A stretch of 64,000 bases of DNA from Streptococcus mitis. GTDB lineage: Bacteria; Bacillota; Bacilli; Lactobacillales; Streptococcaceae. The notes below the pieces were generated by a model. It was not told the origin of the DNA. It saw nothing but the letters and a program-made list of their open reading frames with translations, and did no database searches. Each line of letters opens with the position of its first letter. Within the stretch, counting starts at the first letter, position 1. The translations under genes were made by a program, and so were the position numbers. The stretch is from positions 62,001-126,000 of the forward strand of contig MKYF01000028.1 of the NCBI GenBank assembly GCA_001914195.1. The letters run 5' to 3'. Of this stretch, positions 23,023-32,011 are shown in pieces.

Positions 23023-25266
23023 TTAGTCTATTTTACTAAAGTTTAACAGAAGGGAACTGGTCAGAACAGATACAGAACTAAAGGCCATGGCTAGACCTGC
23101 CAATTCTGGGTTGAGGGCCAGTCCAACACCAGAAAAGACTCCTGCTGCAATCGGAATTCCGGCGACATTGTAGATAAAGGCCCAGAAAAGATTGAGCAGA
23201 ATACGATGAAAGGTTTTCTTACTCATGTCAAAGGCACGAACCACTCCTAGGAGGTTATTAGTTGTCAACACCAAATCTGCTGACTCGATAGCGATATCCG
23301 TTCCAGCTCCCATAGCAATCCCCACATCTGCTACACTAAGGGCAGGAGCGTCATTGATACCGTCCCCAACAAAGGCTACTTTGCCAGTCGCTTGTAGTTT
23401 ATGGATTTCATGGGCTTTTTCTTCTGGCAAGACACCTGCAATGACCTCTTCGATTCCGATTTGATCTGCAATAGCACGCGCCACACCAGCATTGTCTCCT
23501 GTCAGCATGACTGTTTTAAGACCTCGTTTTTTCAACTGACTGATGGCAAGCTTAGCATTTTCCTTAGGAATATCTTGCAGAGCAAGCAAGCCTTTGATTT
23601 CATTGTCCACAGCCAAGAACACAACTGTCTTAGCTTCTTTTTCTAGTTCTTCTAGTTTTTCTTGATAAGTGCTAGAAATATCCATACTATCCAGCATTTT
23701 AGCATTTCCAAGCAGAACTTGTTTTCCATTGATTTGCCCTGAGACACCTCTTCCGTGCAAGGCTTGGAAATTTTCAACAGTGTGAAGCTCAAGTCCAGCT
23801 TCACTCGCTTGCTTAACAATAGCCTCAGCCAGTGGGTGTTGAGAAGCTTCTTCCAAGGAAGCTGCCAATCCAAGCACTTCTACTTCGTCGCCGATGATAT
23901 CTGTTACCACAGGTTTCCCTTCTGTCAAAGTCCCGGTCTTATCAAAGACGATAGTTTGAACTTTCTGGATTTCCTGTAGAACCGTTCCATTTTTGAGGAG
24001 AACTCCCATCTTGGCACTGCGACCTGTCCCCACCATAAGAGCCGTCGGTGTTGCAAGTCCCAAGGCACAAGGACAGGCGATAATCAAAACAGCCACCCCA
24101 TAGAGAAGAGAAGAGACAAAGCTCGCTCCAAGCACGACTACACTATCCCTGAGCAAGACAAACCAGACCCAAAATGTCACGATTCCTAAAATGACAACTG
24201 CTGGAACAAAAATACCTGAAATTTTATCTGTCAAATCTTGAATCGGCGCACGACTGGTCTGAGCTTTCTTCACAAAATCCACAATCTGAGCCAAAACAGT
24301 CTCTGAACCAACTTTTTCTGCTCTAAAAACAAGTGTTCCACTATTATTGATGGTTGAACCAATGACGGTATCTCCAACTGTCTTGTCAACAGGCAGACTC
24401 TCACCTGTCACCATAGACTCATCAATACTAGAGATACCTTCTACTACAACCCCATCAACCGCAATCTTTTCACCGGGACGCACTCGAATCAGGTCACCTA
24501 CCTTGACTTGCTCCAAAGGGACTTGAACATAGTTATCCTCACGCAAGACTTCTGCAGTTTTAGCCTGCAAGTCAAGTAATTTCTCCACAGCTTGGGAAGT
24601 ATTTTTCCGCATTTTCTCCTCAAAAACGGCTCCCATAAGAACGAAGAAGAAGATAAATGCAGCACTTTCAAAGTAAACGGGGAGGCCAGCGAAGAGGGCA
24701 ACTAAGCTATAGAAATAGGCCACTAGGGTTCCCAGAGCAACCAAGGTATCCATGTTGGCATTGTGCTTTTTAAAACTAGCCCAAGCACTTTGGATATAAG
24801 GACCACCTGCTACTAGCATAATCGGTGTTGTGGCTAAAAAGGTGCCCCAACGCATGACTTGGTGACTAATTCCTCCTGTCGACATCCCAATCATGAGGAT
24901 CACAAGAGGCACAGTAAAGATACTAGTAATCCAAAAACGCTGTAAAAGTGATAGAGATTTTCGAGTCTTCTCAACTACGGTATAACTCCCCTTTTGCATC
25001 TTCATGCCACAAGAAAATTCATGTTGGCCTAATTCTTGAGGGGTAAAACGAATGACTTTCTCCTCATCTACGCCGATTGGTTCCAAGATGCCTTCTTCTT
25101 CAAACAGAATTTCCTTATAACAGTTTGAAGGTGTCACACGGTGAAAGGTGATCTCAGCAGGAACTCCTTTTTGCAGTTGAATGTGGGCTGGATGGTAGCC
25201 TTTGTCTGCCGTGATACGGATTTTTTGAACACCATTTTCAAGACTTGCTTTTATAATTTCAGTCAT
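23023..25266 (-). CDS. copA: Copper-exporting P-type ATPase CopA
   Basis: Pumps Cu+ out of the cell at the cost of ATP. A 747-residue P1B ATPase. Residues 1-95 form a cupredoxin-like domain with CGMKMQKG (EFSCGMKM), similar to CupA, in place of the usual GMTCxxC domain. The eight-helix core follows, with the transport motif ACPCALGLATP, actuator TGES, phosphorylation site DKTGTLTEG and hinge GDGINDAPAL. Third gene of the copY-cupA-copA operon, 9 bp after cupA. Confidence 0.97.
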   Translation of the reverse strand: MTEIIKASLENGVQKIRITADKGYHPAHIQLQKGVPAEITFHRVTPSNCYKEILFEEEGILEPIGVDEEKVIRFTPQELGQHEFSCGMKMQKGSYTVVEKTRKSLSLLQRFWITSIFTVPLVILMIGMSTGGISHQVMRWGTFLATTPIMLVAGGPYIQSAWASFKKHNANMDTLVALGTLVAYFYSLVALFAGLPVYFESAAFIFFFVLMGAVFEEKMRKNTSQAVEKLLDLQAKTAEVLREDNYVQVPLEQVKVGDLIRVRPGEKIAVDGVVVEGISSIDESMVTGESLPVDKTVGDTVIGSTINNSGTLVFRAEKVGSETVLAQIVDFVKKAQTSRAPIQDLTDKISGIFVPAVVILGIVTFWVWFVLLRDSVVVLGASFVSSLLYGVAVLIIACPCALGLATPTALMVGTGRSAKMGVLLKNGTVLQEIQKVQTIVFDKTGTLTEGKPVVTDIIGDEVEVLGLAASLEEASQHPLAEAIVKQASEAGLELHTVENFQALHGRGVSGQINGKQVLLGNAKMLDSMDISSTYQEKLEELEKEAKTVVFLAVDNEIKGLLALQDIPKENAKLAISQLKKRGLKTVMLTGDNAGVARAIADQIGIEEVIAGVLPEEKAHEIHKLQATGKVAFVGDGINDAPALSVADVGIAMGAGTDIAIESADLVLTTNNLLGVVRAFDMSKKTFHRILLNLFWAFIYNVAGIPIAAGVFSGVGLALNPELAGLAMAFSSVSVLTSSLLLNFSKID

Positions 25267-25275
25267 ATCATTCTC

Positions 25276-25647
25276 CTATTCTACAATCATCTTGCCGTGC
25301 ATCATATTCATGCCACAAGAGAAACCATACTCTCCAGCCTGCTCAGGCGTGATTTCCACTACATACTCTTCCCCCATAGGCAGGTCCGCATGTACACCAA
25401 AATCTGGAAAAACAATTTGATCCAGACATGGTGAAGGATCCTTGCGATCAAAGACAATGCGGGCTGGCACTGATTTCTTGAGGATAATCAACTCAGGCGT
25501 ATAGCCCCCCATGACCTCCACTCGAATCTCTTGGTAGCCCTTTTTTTGCTGGGCCTTTTGTCCAGATTTTTCAGGCTTTTTGAAAAACCAAAACAAGATA
25601 AACGCGATAAGGGCAATACAAACAATGGTTACAATACTATTTAACAT
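25276..25647 (-). CDS. cupA: Membrane-anchored copper chaperone CupA
   Basis: A 123-residue protein with one N-terminal membrane helix (SIVTIVCIALIAFILFWFF) and a cupredoxin-like domain. The Cu+ ligands are in GFSCGMNMMHGKM, with a further Cys in DPSPCLDQIVF. It hands Cu+ to the related N-terminal domain of CopA. Second gene of the operon, 10 bp after copY. Confidence 0.95.
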   Translation of the reverse strand: MLNSIVTIVCIALIAFILFWFFKKPEKSGQKAQQKKGYQEIRVEVMGGYTPELIILKKSVPARIVFDRKDPSPCLDQIVFPDFGVHADLPMGEEYVVEITPEQAGEYGFSCGMNMMHGKMIVE

Positions 25648-25657
25648 GACGTCTCCT

Positions 25658-26053
25658 TTACATACAATTACATTTTACTTTTGTTACAGCGCTTGATTTC
25701 TTCTCAGAAATCACAGCTTCCAAGTCTTCCAAGTCAGCCTTAGTAAAATCACATTCAGCAATCAAATCAGCCAACAAGTTCTTAATCCTACGGGAACAAA
25801 CCTTGTCCTTGATATCTTGGACAAGCAAGTCTCGGCTTTGGTCTAGAGTTAAAAGCGCCGAATAAACAAAGGACTTACCTTCTTTTTTCCTTGTCAGACA
25901 CTCTTTCTCAACCAAACGAGCCAAAAGAGTTTGAATGGTTGACTTGGACCAGTCGAACCGCTCCGCCAGAACCCTGATTAAATCCGTACTAGTCTGCTCT
26001 CCTTGCATCCAAATAATCTTCATGACCTGCCATTCTGCATCTGAAATCTGCAT
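25658..26053 (-). CDS. copY: Copper-responsive repressor CopY
   Basis: A 131-residue BlaI/MecI-type winged-helix repressor that leaves its operator when Cu+ binds. The DNA-binding domain covers residues 1-75 (MQISDAEWQVMKIIW, then RFDWSKSTIQTLLARLVEK). Cys52 and a C-terminal KCNCM provide copper ligands; there is only one CxC, while the enterococcal type has CxCxxxxCxC. Start ATG 26053 has GGAGG 7 nt upstream. It heads copY-cupA-copA, and two operators lie in its promoter. Confidence 0.95.
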   Translation of the reverse strand: MQISDAEWQVMKIIWMQGEQTSTDLIRVLAERFDWSKSTIQTLLARLVEKECLTRKKEGKSFVYSALLTLDQSRDLLVQDIKDKVCSRRIKNLLADLIAECDFTKADLEDLEAVISEKKSSAVTKVKCNCM

Positions 26054-26071
26054 TAGCACACCTCCAAAATC

Positions 26072-26123
26072 TACATTTGTCGATTACAGTTATTAGTATA
26101 CTCCTAAAATCTACATTTGTCAA
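26072..26123 (-). promoter_or_regulatory. cop operon promoter with two CopY operators
   Basis: Minus strand TTGACA (26118-26123), 17-nt spacer, TATACT (26095-26100). Two copies of TACATTTGTC (26072-26081 and 26112-26121), close to the CopY consensus TACAnnTGTA, sit in a 40-bp direct repeat. One covers the -35 box and the other lies between +1 and the SD. Confidence 0.9.
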
Positions 26124-26187
26124 TTATAAAATTCAAATTTTTCTCTCTTTTTAAAATCTTTATGATAAAAGTGTTTAAAACACAAGC

Positions 26188-26211
26188 AAAAACCTCCACA
26201 CTTAGTGGAGG
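26188..26211 (-). terminator. lctO terminator
   Basis: Minus strand CCTCCAC-TAAGT-GTGGAGG followed by TTTTT. It lies 13 bp past the stop codon. Confidence 0.9.
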
Positions 26212-26223
26212 CAAGCTGGTTTA

Positions 26224-27360
26224 TCAATACAATTTTAAGTCACGAGGGTCAACTGGGAAGGTTGGGTTGTATGGGTTGTGACGGAGTTTGAAGTGTTTGA
26301 CATCTTCAATGGTCTGAGTTCCAGACAACTGCATGACTGTCTTCAATTCCGCATTCAAATGTTCAAAGACTTGGCGTACACCGACACTACCACCGAGAGC
26401 CAAGCCATAGATAACAGGGCGACCAATAGCTACCAAGTCTGCTCCTGAAGCCAAGGCTTTAAAGACGTGTTGACCACGACGAATACCTGAGTCAAAGACG
26501 ATTGGTACGCGTTTGTCAACTGCTTCAGCTACTTCTTGAAGTGAGTCGAAGGCAGCTGGTCCACCGTCGATTTGGCGACCACCGTGGTTGGTTACCCAGA
26601 TACCAGAGGCACCTGCAGCAAGCGAACGTTCAACGTCCTCACGGCATTGTGGTCCCTTGACATAAACAGGAAGTCCTGAGTATTCAGCGATAAATTCTAC
26701 ATCACGTGGAGACAAGCGTTGTTTAGCTGATTTGTAAACAAAGTCCATTGATTTTCCAGCACCTTCTGGCAGGTATTCTTCAACAATCGGCATGCCAACT
26801 GGGAAGACAAAACCATTACGCTTATCAACCTCACGATTGCCCCCTACAGTCGCATCTGCCGTCAAGACAATCGCTTTATAACCTTCAGCCTTCACACGGT
26901 CCATGATGTGGCGGTTAATGCCATCATCCTTACTAAAGTAAAATTGGAACCAGTGAGGTGTCCCTTGAAGAGCTTCCGTAATTTCTGGAAGGTCGACAGT
27001 AGAGTAAGAACTGGTTGTATAGAGAGAACCAAACTCATGAACACCACGCGCAGTCGCCACTTCACCCTGTTCATTTGCCAATTTATGAGCTGCAACAGGT
27101 GCCATAATGATTGGTGAAGACAATTTTTCGCCTGCAAATTCAATCTCTGTACTTGGATTTTCTACATTGCAAAGCGTATGCGGAACGATGAGTTTGTGGT
27201 TAAAGGCGCGAATATTCTCACGCAAAGTGAAAGTATCTTCCGCCCCACTGGCGATATAGCCAAATGCTGCTTTCGGAATAACTTGTTGCGCCATTGGCTC
27301 CAAATCATAGGTATTGATGAAATCTACATGGCCTTCTGCATTGCTTGTTTTGTATGACAT
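26224..27360 (-). CDS. lctO: Lactate oxidase (FMN-dependent)
   Basis: Oxidises L-lactate with O2 to pyruvate and H2O2; the pyruvate can feed SpxB. A 378-residue TIM-barrel flavoprotein of the alpha-hydroxy-acid oxidase family. The family N-terminus is IPKAAFGYIASGAEDTFTLREN. The FMN/substrate active site VTNHGGRQIDGGPAAFD contains the catalytic His, with FDSGIRRGQHVFKAL as phosphate-binding loop. A cre-like site lies just upstream. SD AAGGAGGG fixes the start. Confidence 0.96.
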   Translation of the reverse strand: MSYKTSNAEGHVDFINTYDLEPMAQQVIPKAAFGYIASGAEDTFTLRENIRAFNHKLIVPHTLCNVENPSTEIEFAGEKLSSPIIMAPVAAHKLANEQGEVATARGVHEFGSLYTTSSYSTVDLPEITEALQGTPHWFQFYFSKDDGINRHIMDRVKAEGYKAIVLTADATVGGNREVDKRNGFVFPVGMPIVEEYLPEGAGKSMDFVYKSAKQRLSPRDVEFIAEYSGLPVYVKGPQCREDVERSLAAGASGIWVTNHGGRQIDGGPAAFDSLQEVAEAVDKRVPIVFDSGIRRGQHVFKALASGADLVAIGRPVIYGLALGGSVGVRQVFEHLNAELKTVMQLSGTQTIEDVKHFKLRHNPYNPTFPVDPRDLKLY

Positions 27361-27379
27361 AAAATGCCCTCCTTAATAA

Positions 27380-27391
27380 GTAAGCGTTTAC
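27380..27391. promoter_or_regulatory. cre-like site upstream of lctO
   Basis: GTAAGCGTTTAC, flanked as AAGTAAGCGTTTACTT, is a near-perfect palindrome with the CG core of CcpA sites, 20 bp before the start codon and overlapping the expected leader. Confidence 0.75.
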
Positions 27392-27451
27392 TTTGTATAT
27401 TACAAAAATATCTTAACTCTTTTTTCAAAACTTTTCAAATATTTTGTTTGG

Positions 27452-27466
27452 AAATTTCAGAAATTT
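27452..27466. promoter_or_regulatory. CodY-like box between lctO and the amino acid ABC operon
   Basis: AAATTTCAGAAATTT matches 13 of 15 bases of AATTTTCWGAAAATT. It lies about 70 bp upstream of the ABC promoter, in the 215-bp divergent gap. Regulation of the amino acid transporter is more plausible than of lctO. Confidence 0.55.
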
Positions 27467-27533
27467 TATGTCTATGATAAAAAATCCTTATAAGGGCAAT
27501 AAAAAATAGATATTATCCAAAGGAGATTTTAAG

Positions 27534-27542
27534 TGCTACAAT
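27534..27542 (+). promoter_or_regulatory. Extended -10 promoter of the amino acid ABC operon
   Basis: TGCTACAAT, 34 nt before the TTG start of the first permease gene, with no clear -35 box. Confidence 0.65.
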
Positions 27543-27575
27543 AACTGTATTATTTCTAGATGGGAGGTTCTATTT

Positions 27576-28256
27576 TTGGATTGGTCCATTGTTGAACAAT
27601 ATCTACCACTATATCAAAAGGCATTTCTTCTAACCTTGCATATTGCAGTTTGGGGAATTTTGGGATCCTTTCTGCTCGGTTTAATCGTTAGTATCATCCG
27701 GCATTACCGCATCCCTGTTTTGGCGCAAGTAGCGACAGCCTATATTGAATTGTCACGTAATACGCCCCTTTTGATTCAACTCTTCTTTCTCTACTTCGGT
27801 CTTCCTAGAGTAGGGATTGTCCTATCTTCAGAAGTCTGTGCCACTTTAGGACTGGTCTTTTTAGGAGGCTCCTATATGGCAGAATCTTTCCGAAGTGGGC
27901 TGGAAGCCGTCAGTCAAACCCAGCAGGAGATTGGATTAGCAATCGGTCTGACACCTCTACAGGTCTTTCGCTATGTAGTTCTTCCGCAAGCAACAGCGGT
28001 TGCTCTACCATCTTTTAGTGCCAATGTCATTTTCCTCATCAAGGAAACCTCTGTTTTCTCAGCAGTAGCTTTGGCCGACCTCATGTACGTCGCCAAGGAC
28101 TTGATTGGTCTCTACTATGAGACAGACATTGCGCTAACTATGTTGGTAGTTGCTTACCTTATCATGTTGCTACCCATCTCACTGGTCTTTAGTTGGATAG
28201 AAAGGAGGCTCCGCCATGCAGGATTCGGGAATCCAAGTACTCTTTCAGGGAAATAA
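27576..28256 (+). CDS. Polar amino acid ABC transporter, permease 1
   Basis: A 226-residue HisMQ-type membrane protein. It has several hydrophobic segments and the family coupling loop EIGLAIGLTPLQVFRYVVLPQA (EAA motif), with ELSRNTPLLIQLFFLYFGLP near residue 65. TTG at 27576 is the start, with GGGAGG 8 nt upstream. First gene of a four-gene importer. The next permease gene overlaps it by 41 bp. Confidence 0.9.
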   Translation: MDWSIVEQYLPLYQKAFLLTLHIAVWGILGSFLLGLIVSIIRHYRIPVLAQVATAYIELSRNTPLLIQLFFLYFGLPRVGIVLSSEVCATLGLVFLGGSYMAESFRSGLEAVSQTQQEIGLAIGLTPLQVFRYVVLPQATAVALPSFSANVIFLIKETSVFSAVALADLMYVAKDLIGLYYETDIALTMLVVAYLIMLLPISLVFSWIERRLRHAGFGNPSTLSGK

Positions 28257-28893
28257 TCTCCTGCGGATTTTACAGGGATTGGGCGTTACGATTGGGATAT
28301 CCATCCTGTCTGTTCTCTTATCCATGATGTTCGGAACAGTCATGGGAATCATCATGACCTCTCATTCTAGAATCATACGATTTTTAACACGATTGTATCT
28401 GGAATTTATCCGTATCATGCCCCAGCTGGTGTTGCTCTTCATCGTTTACTTTGGCTTAGCTCGAAACTTTAATATCAATATCTCAGGTGAGACTTCAGCT
28501 ATTATCGTTTTTACCCTCTGGGGAACAGCTGAAATGGGGGACTTGGTCCGTGGAGCCATCACTTCCCTCCCTAAGCATCAGTTTGAAAGTGGACAGGCGC
28601 TAGGTTTGACCAATGTTCAACTTTACTACCACATCATCATCCCACAGGTTTTGAGAAGACTGCTACCTCAGGCCATTAACCTTGTCACTCGGATGATTAA
28701 AACCACTTCCTTGGTTGTCTTGATTGGGGTTGTTGAGGTTACTAAGGTTGGGCAACAAATCATCGATAGTAATCGCTTGACTATCCCAACTGCTTCATTT
28801 TGGATTTATGGAACCATTCTAGTCTTGTATTTCGCAGTCTGCTTCCCTATTTCCAAACTATCCACTCACTTAGAAAAACATTGGAGGAACTGA
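28216..28893 (+). CDS. Polar amino acid ABC transporter, permease 2
   Basis: A 225-residue HisMQ-type permease, partner of permease 1. The EAA loop is FESGQALGLTNVQLYYHIIIPQVL, and FIRIMPQLVLLFIVYFGLARN replaces the N-terminal family motif. ATG 28216 lies inside permease 1 and has AAAGGAGG 8 nt upstream, so the overlap is real and the two are probably coupled. Confidence 0.9.
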   Translation: MQDSGIQVLFQGNNLLRILQGLGVTIGISILSVLLSMMFGTVMGIIMTSHSRIIRFLTRLYLEFIRIMPQLVLLFIVYFGLARNFNINISGETSAIIVFTLWGTAEMGDLVRGAITSLPKHQFESGQALGLTNVQLYYHIIIPQVLRRLLPQAINLVTRMIKTTSLVVLIGVVEVTKVGQQIIDSNRLTIPTASFWIYGTILVLYFAVCFPISKLSTHLEKHWRN

Positions 28894-29652
28894 ATGTCTG
28901 AAACTATTTTAGAAATCAAGGAACTAAAAAAATCCTTCGGAGACAATCCTATCCTCCAAGGTCTATCCCTACAAATCAATAAAGGAGAAGTTGTGGTTAT
29001 CCTAGGGCCATCTGGTTGTGGGAAAAGTACCCTCCTTCGTTGCCTCAATGGCTTAGAAAGTATTCAAGGTGGAGATATTCTTCTGGACGGTCAGTCTATC
29101 GTTGAAAATAAAAAAGACTTTCACCTAGTTCGCCAAAAGATTGGCATGGTCTTTCAAAGTTATGAACTCTTTCCCCATCTGGATGTCTTACAAAACCTCA
29201 TCCTAGGCCCTATCAAGGCTCAGGGAAGAGATAAAAAAGAAGTAACGGAAGAAGCTCTGCAACTACTGGAACGTGTCGGTTTGCTGGATAAACAACATAG
29301 CTTTGCGCGTCAATTATCTGGTGGACAGAAGCAACGGGTTGCAATTGTCCGTGCCCTCCTCATGCATCCAGAAATTATCCTCTTTGATGAAGTGACTGCT
29401 TCGCTGGATCCAGAAATGGTGCGTGAGGTGCTGGAACTTATCAATGACTTGGCTCAAGAAGGTCGCACCATGATTTTAGTAACCCATGAAATGCAGTTTG
29501 CTCAAGCAATTGCCGATCGGATTATCTTCCTAGACCAAGGGAAAATCGCTGAAGAGGGAACTGCTCAAGAATTCTTCACAAATCCGCAAACCAAACGAGC
29601 CCAGGAATTTTTAAACGTCTTTGACTTTAGCCAATTTGGCTCATATCTATAA
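28894..29652 (+). CDS. Polar amino acid ABC transporter, ATP-binding protein
   Basis: A 252-residue ATPase. Walker A GPSGCGKST (about residue 35), Q-loop in MVFQSYELFPH, signature LSGGQKQRVAIVRAL, Walker B IILFDEVTASLDP and switch His in VTHEM. The ATG directly follows the stop codon of permease 2, with the SD inside that gene. Belongs to the GlnQ/HisP group. Confidence 0.93.
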   Translation: MSETILEIKELKKSFGDNPILQGLSLQINKGEVVVILGPSGCGKSTLLRCLNGLESIQGGDILLDGQSIVENKKDFHLVRQKIGMVFQSYELFPHLDVLQNLILGPIKAQGRDKKEVTEEALQLLERVGLLDKQHSFARQLSGGQKQRVAIVRALLMHPEIILFDEVTASLDPEMVREVLELINDLAQEGRTMILVTHEMQFAQAIADRIIFLDQGKIAEEGTAQEFFTNPQTKRAQEFLNVFDFSQFGSYL

Positions 29653-29663
29653 AGGAGATTTTT

Positions 29664-30530
29664 ATGAAACTACTCAAACCACTCTTAACTGTTTTAGCAC
29701 TTGCCTTCGCCCTTATCTTTGTCACAGCTTGTAGCTCAGGTGGAAATGCTGGTTCATCGTCTGGCAAAACTACTGCCAAGGCTCGCACAATCGATGAAAT
29801 CAAAAAAAGCGGTGAACTGCGAATCGCCGTATTTGGGGACAAGAAACCGTTTGGTTACGTTGATAATGATGGTTCCTACCAAGGTTACGATATTGAACTT
29901 GGGAACCAACTGGCCCAAGACCTTGGTGTCAAGGTTAAATACGTTTCAGTCGACGCTGCCAACCGTGCTGAATACTTGATTTCAAACAAGGTAGATATTA
30001 CTCTTGCCAACTTTACAGTGACTGACGAACGCAAGAAACAAGTTGATTTTGCCCTTCCATATATGAAAGTTTCTCTGGGTGTCGTATCACCTAAGACTGG
30101 TCTCATTACAGATGTCAAACAACTTGAAGGTAAAACCTTAATTGTCACAAAAGGAACGACTGCTGAAACTTATTTTGAAAAAAATCATCCAGAAGTAAAA
30201 CTCCAAAAATACGACCAATACAGTGACTCCTACCAAGCCCTTCTTGACGGACGTGGAGATGCCTTTTCAACTGACAATACGGAAGTCCTAGCTTGGGCGC
30301 TTGAAAATAAAGGATTTGAAGTAGGAATTACTTCCCTCGGTAATCCCGATACCATTGCGGCAGCAGTTCAAAAAGGCAACCAAGAATTGCTAGACTTCAT
30401 CAATAAAGATATTGAAAAATTAGGCAAAGAAAACTTCTTCCACAAGGCCTATGAAAAAACACTTCATCCAACCTACGGTGATGCTGCTAAGGCAGATGAC
30501 CTAGTTGTTGAAGGTGGAAAAGTCGACTAA
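29664..30530 (+). CDS. Polar amino acid ABC transporter, substrate-binding lipoprotein
   Basis: A 288-residue extracellular binding protein. The signal peptide ends in lipobox VTAC, so Cys23 is lipidated. The SBP family 3 signature is clear: ELRIAVFGDKKPFGYVDNDGSYQGYDIELGN-type start (about residues 50-80), then DITLANFTVTDERKKQVDFALPY. The motif with Asp, Arg and Phe/Tyr positions fits an amino acid alpha-carboxylate site; which amino acid cannot be read. Last gene of the operon, with a terminator behind it. Confidence 0.93.
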   Translation: MKLLKPLLTVLALAFALIFVTACSSGGNAGSSSGKTTAKARTIDEIKKSGELRIAVFGDKKPFGYVDNDGSYQGYDIELGNQLAQDLGVKVKYVSVDAANRAEYLISNKVDITLANFTVTDERKKQVDFALPYMKVSLGVVSPKTGLITDVKQLEGKTLIVTKGTTAETYFEKNHPEVKLQKYDQYSDSYQALLDGRGDAFSTDNTEVLAWALENKGFEVGITSLGNPDTIAAAVQKGNQELLDFINKDIEKLGKENFFHKAYEKTLHPTYGDAAKADDLVVEGGKVD

Positions 30531-30552
30531 TACTCAATGAAATCACAAAAAG

Positions 30553-30583
30553 AAATCAGGTAATCCTAGTGACTACCTGATTT
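30553..30583. terminator. Bidirectional terminator between the amino acid ABC operon and pyrE
   Basis: AAATCAGGTA (30553-30562) and TACCTGATTT (30574-30583) form a perfect 10-bp stem between converging operons. A shortened BOX-like start (ATACTCAATGAAATCAC) lies just upstream, at 30532. Confidence 0.85.
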
Positions 30584-30591
30584 TCTATGTT

Positions 30592-31224
30592 TTAGGCATT
30601 TTGCCAATTTTCTTGGTCTTCTTTAAAGCGCTTTAGGAGGTCTAAGCCTTCTGGCGTGATGTAACCTTCTTCTTGGGCTAGGTGGATGAGTTCGCTGTAA
30701 TTTGAAAGTGTCATCAATTTCACACCAGCGTTCGCAAAGTTCTTATCTGCCTTTGGCAATTGGTAACTGAAAATCGCTACAACTCCAAGCACATCTGCTC
30801 CTTCTCGTTTAGCAGCTGCTACAGCTTCAAGAACAGAACCACCTGTTGAAATAAGATCTTCAACCACTACCATTTTTTGACCTTGAGCTACACGACCTTC
30901 GATTTGGTTACCAGCTCCGTGGTCTTTTGGTTTGCTACGGATGTAAGCAAATGGCAGATTCATCTTGTCAGCAATGATGGCTCCGTGAGGAATCCCTGCT
31001 GTTGCAGTCCCTGCAATCACTTCAACCTCAGGAAAGGCTTCTTTGATAGCATCTACAAAACCATTTTCAATGAGAGTACGAGTTTCTGGATAGGCAAGAG
31101 TTACACGGTTATCTGTGTAAATCGGTGACTTGATACCAGATGCCCAAGTGAAAGGCTCCTCTGGTTTGAGGTAAACGGCTTGGATTTTCAAGAGGTGGCT
31201 AGCGATATCTTTAGCAAGTGTCAT
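30592..31224 (-). CDS. pyrE: Orotate phosphoribosyltransferase
   Basis: Fifth step of de novo pyrimidine synthesis: orotate plus PRPP to OMP. A 210-residue protein. The PRPP-binding motif VVVEDLISTGGSVLEA (about residues 118-133) and the N-terminal FTWASGIKSPIYTDNR are diagnostic; IRSKPKDHGAGNQIEG is the flexible catalytic loop. It is 32 bp downstream of pyrF and shares its attenuated promoter. Confidence 0.97.
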   Translation of the reverse strand: MTLAKDIASHLLKIQAVYLKPEEPFTWASGIKSPIYTDNRVTLAYPETRTLIENGFVDAIKEAFPEVEVIAGTATAGIPHGAIIADKMNLPFAYIRSKPKDHGAGNQIEGRVAQGQKMVVVEDLISTGGSVLEAVAAAKREGADVLGVVAIFSYQLPKADKNFANAGVKLMTLSNYSELIHLAQEEGYITPEGLDLLKRFKEDQENWQNA

Positions 31225-31256
31225 GGTCTTCTCCTTTTATTTTATAATCTAGTTCT

Positions 31257-31958
31257 TTAATTCCAGTCCTGTGTCCATTCATCCTTGATGGCATGATAAG
31301 CTGCAACAGGATTCTCAGCTTGGGTAATGGGACGTCCCACTACGATATAGTCACTACCGATTTGATAGGCATCAGCAGGTGTCATCACGCGTTTTTGGTC
31401 TCCAACTGCAGCACCTGCTGGACGAATGCCCGGTGTCAGACAGATAAAATCTGGATTGGTGGCCTGCTTGATGAGTTTCACTTCCTGAGCCGAGCAAACA
31501 ACACCGTCTAATCCCGCTTCAGCCGTCTTCTTCGCATAATGAATCACAGACTCTTGCAGGCTGGTTTGGATATTTTGAAAATCCATCATCTGGGCTTCTG
31601 ATGTTGATGTCAGCTGCGTTACAGCGATCAATTTGGCTTGACTTCCAAGACCTTCACGCGCAGCCTTCATCATCTCTACGCCGCCAGCCGCATGAACATT
31701 TATCATATCCACACCAAGCTGAGACAGGACCTTCATAGCTGATTTGACTGTATTGGGAATGTCATGCAGCTTGAGATCCAAAAAGACACTGTGACCCAAA
31801 TCTTTCAAGTAAGACACAATCTCAGGCCCCGTTGCGTAATAAAGCTCCATCCCTACCTTTAGATAAAGGCTTTCTTCTGCTGGAAAAAGAGCTAAGAATT
31901 CCTTGACCGCCTCAAAACTAGGAAAATCAAGAGCAATGACTGGACGATGTTCTCGCAT
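31257..31958 (-). CDS. pyrF: Orotidine 5'-phosphate decarboxylase
   Basis: Last step of UMP synthesis, decarboxylating OMP. A 233-residue TIM barrel. Catalytic DxKxxDI is seen in VFLDLKLHDIPNTV (about residue 60), the phosphate site in TPGIRPAG and IVVGRPIT. First gene of pyrFE, behind a PyrR-type leader. Confidence 0.97.
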   Translation of the reverse strand: MREHRPVIALDFPSFEAVKEFLALFPAEESLYLKVGMELYYATGPEIVSYLKDLGHSVFLDLKLHDIPNTVKSAMKVLSQLGVDMINVHAAGGVEMMKAAREGLGSQAKLIAVTQLTSTSEAQMMDFQNIQTSLQESVIHYAKKTAEAGLDGVVCSAQEVKLIKQATNPDFICLTPGIRPAGAAVGDQKRVMTPADAYQIGSDYIVVGRPITQAENPVAAYHAIKDEWTQDWN

Positions 31959-32011
31959 AGGTTTCTCCTTTTACCTTTGCTAGTGAGAGAGTCTGGCCAC
32001 AAGAAGCCACG

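Noticed and set aside
23401..23646. Plus-strand ORF inside copA
   Set aside because: Shadow of a conserved ATPase.
30532..30552. Fourth BOX element
   Set aside because: Only the first few bases (ATACTCAATGAAAT) match and the rest is missing, so it is at most a remnant.
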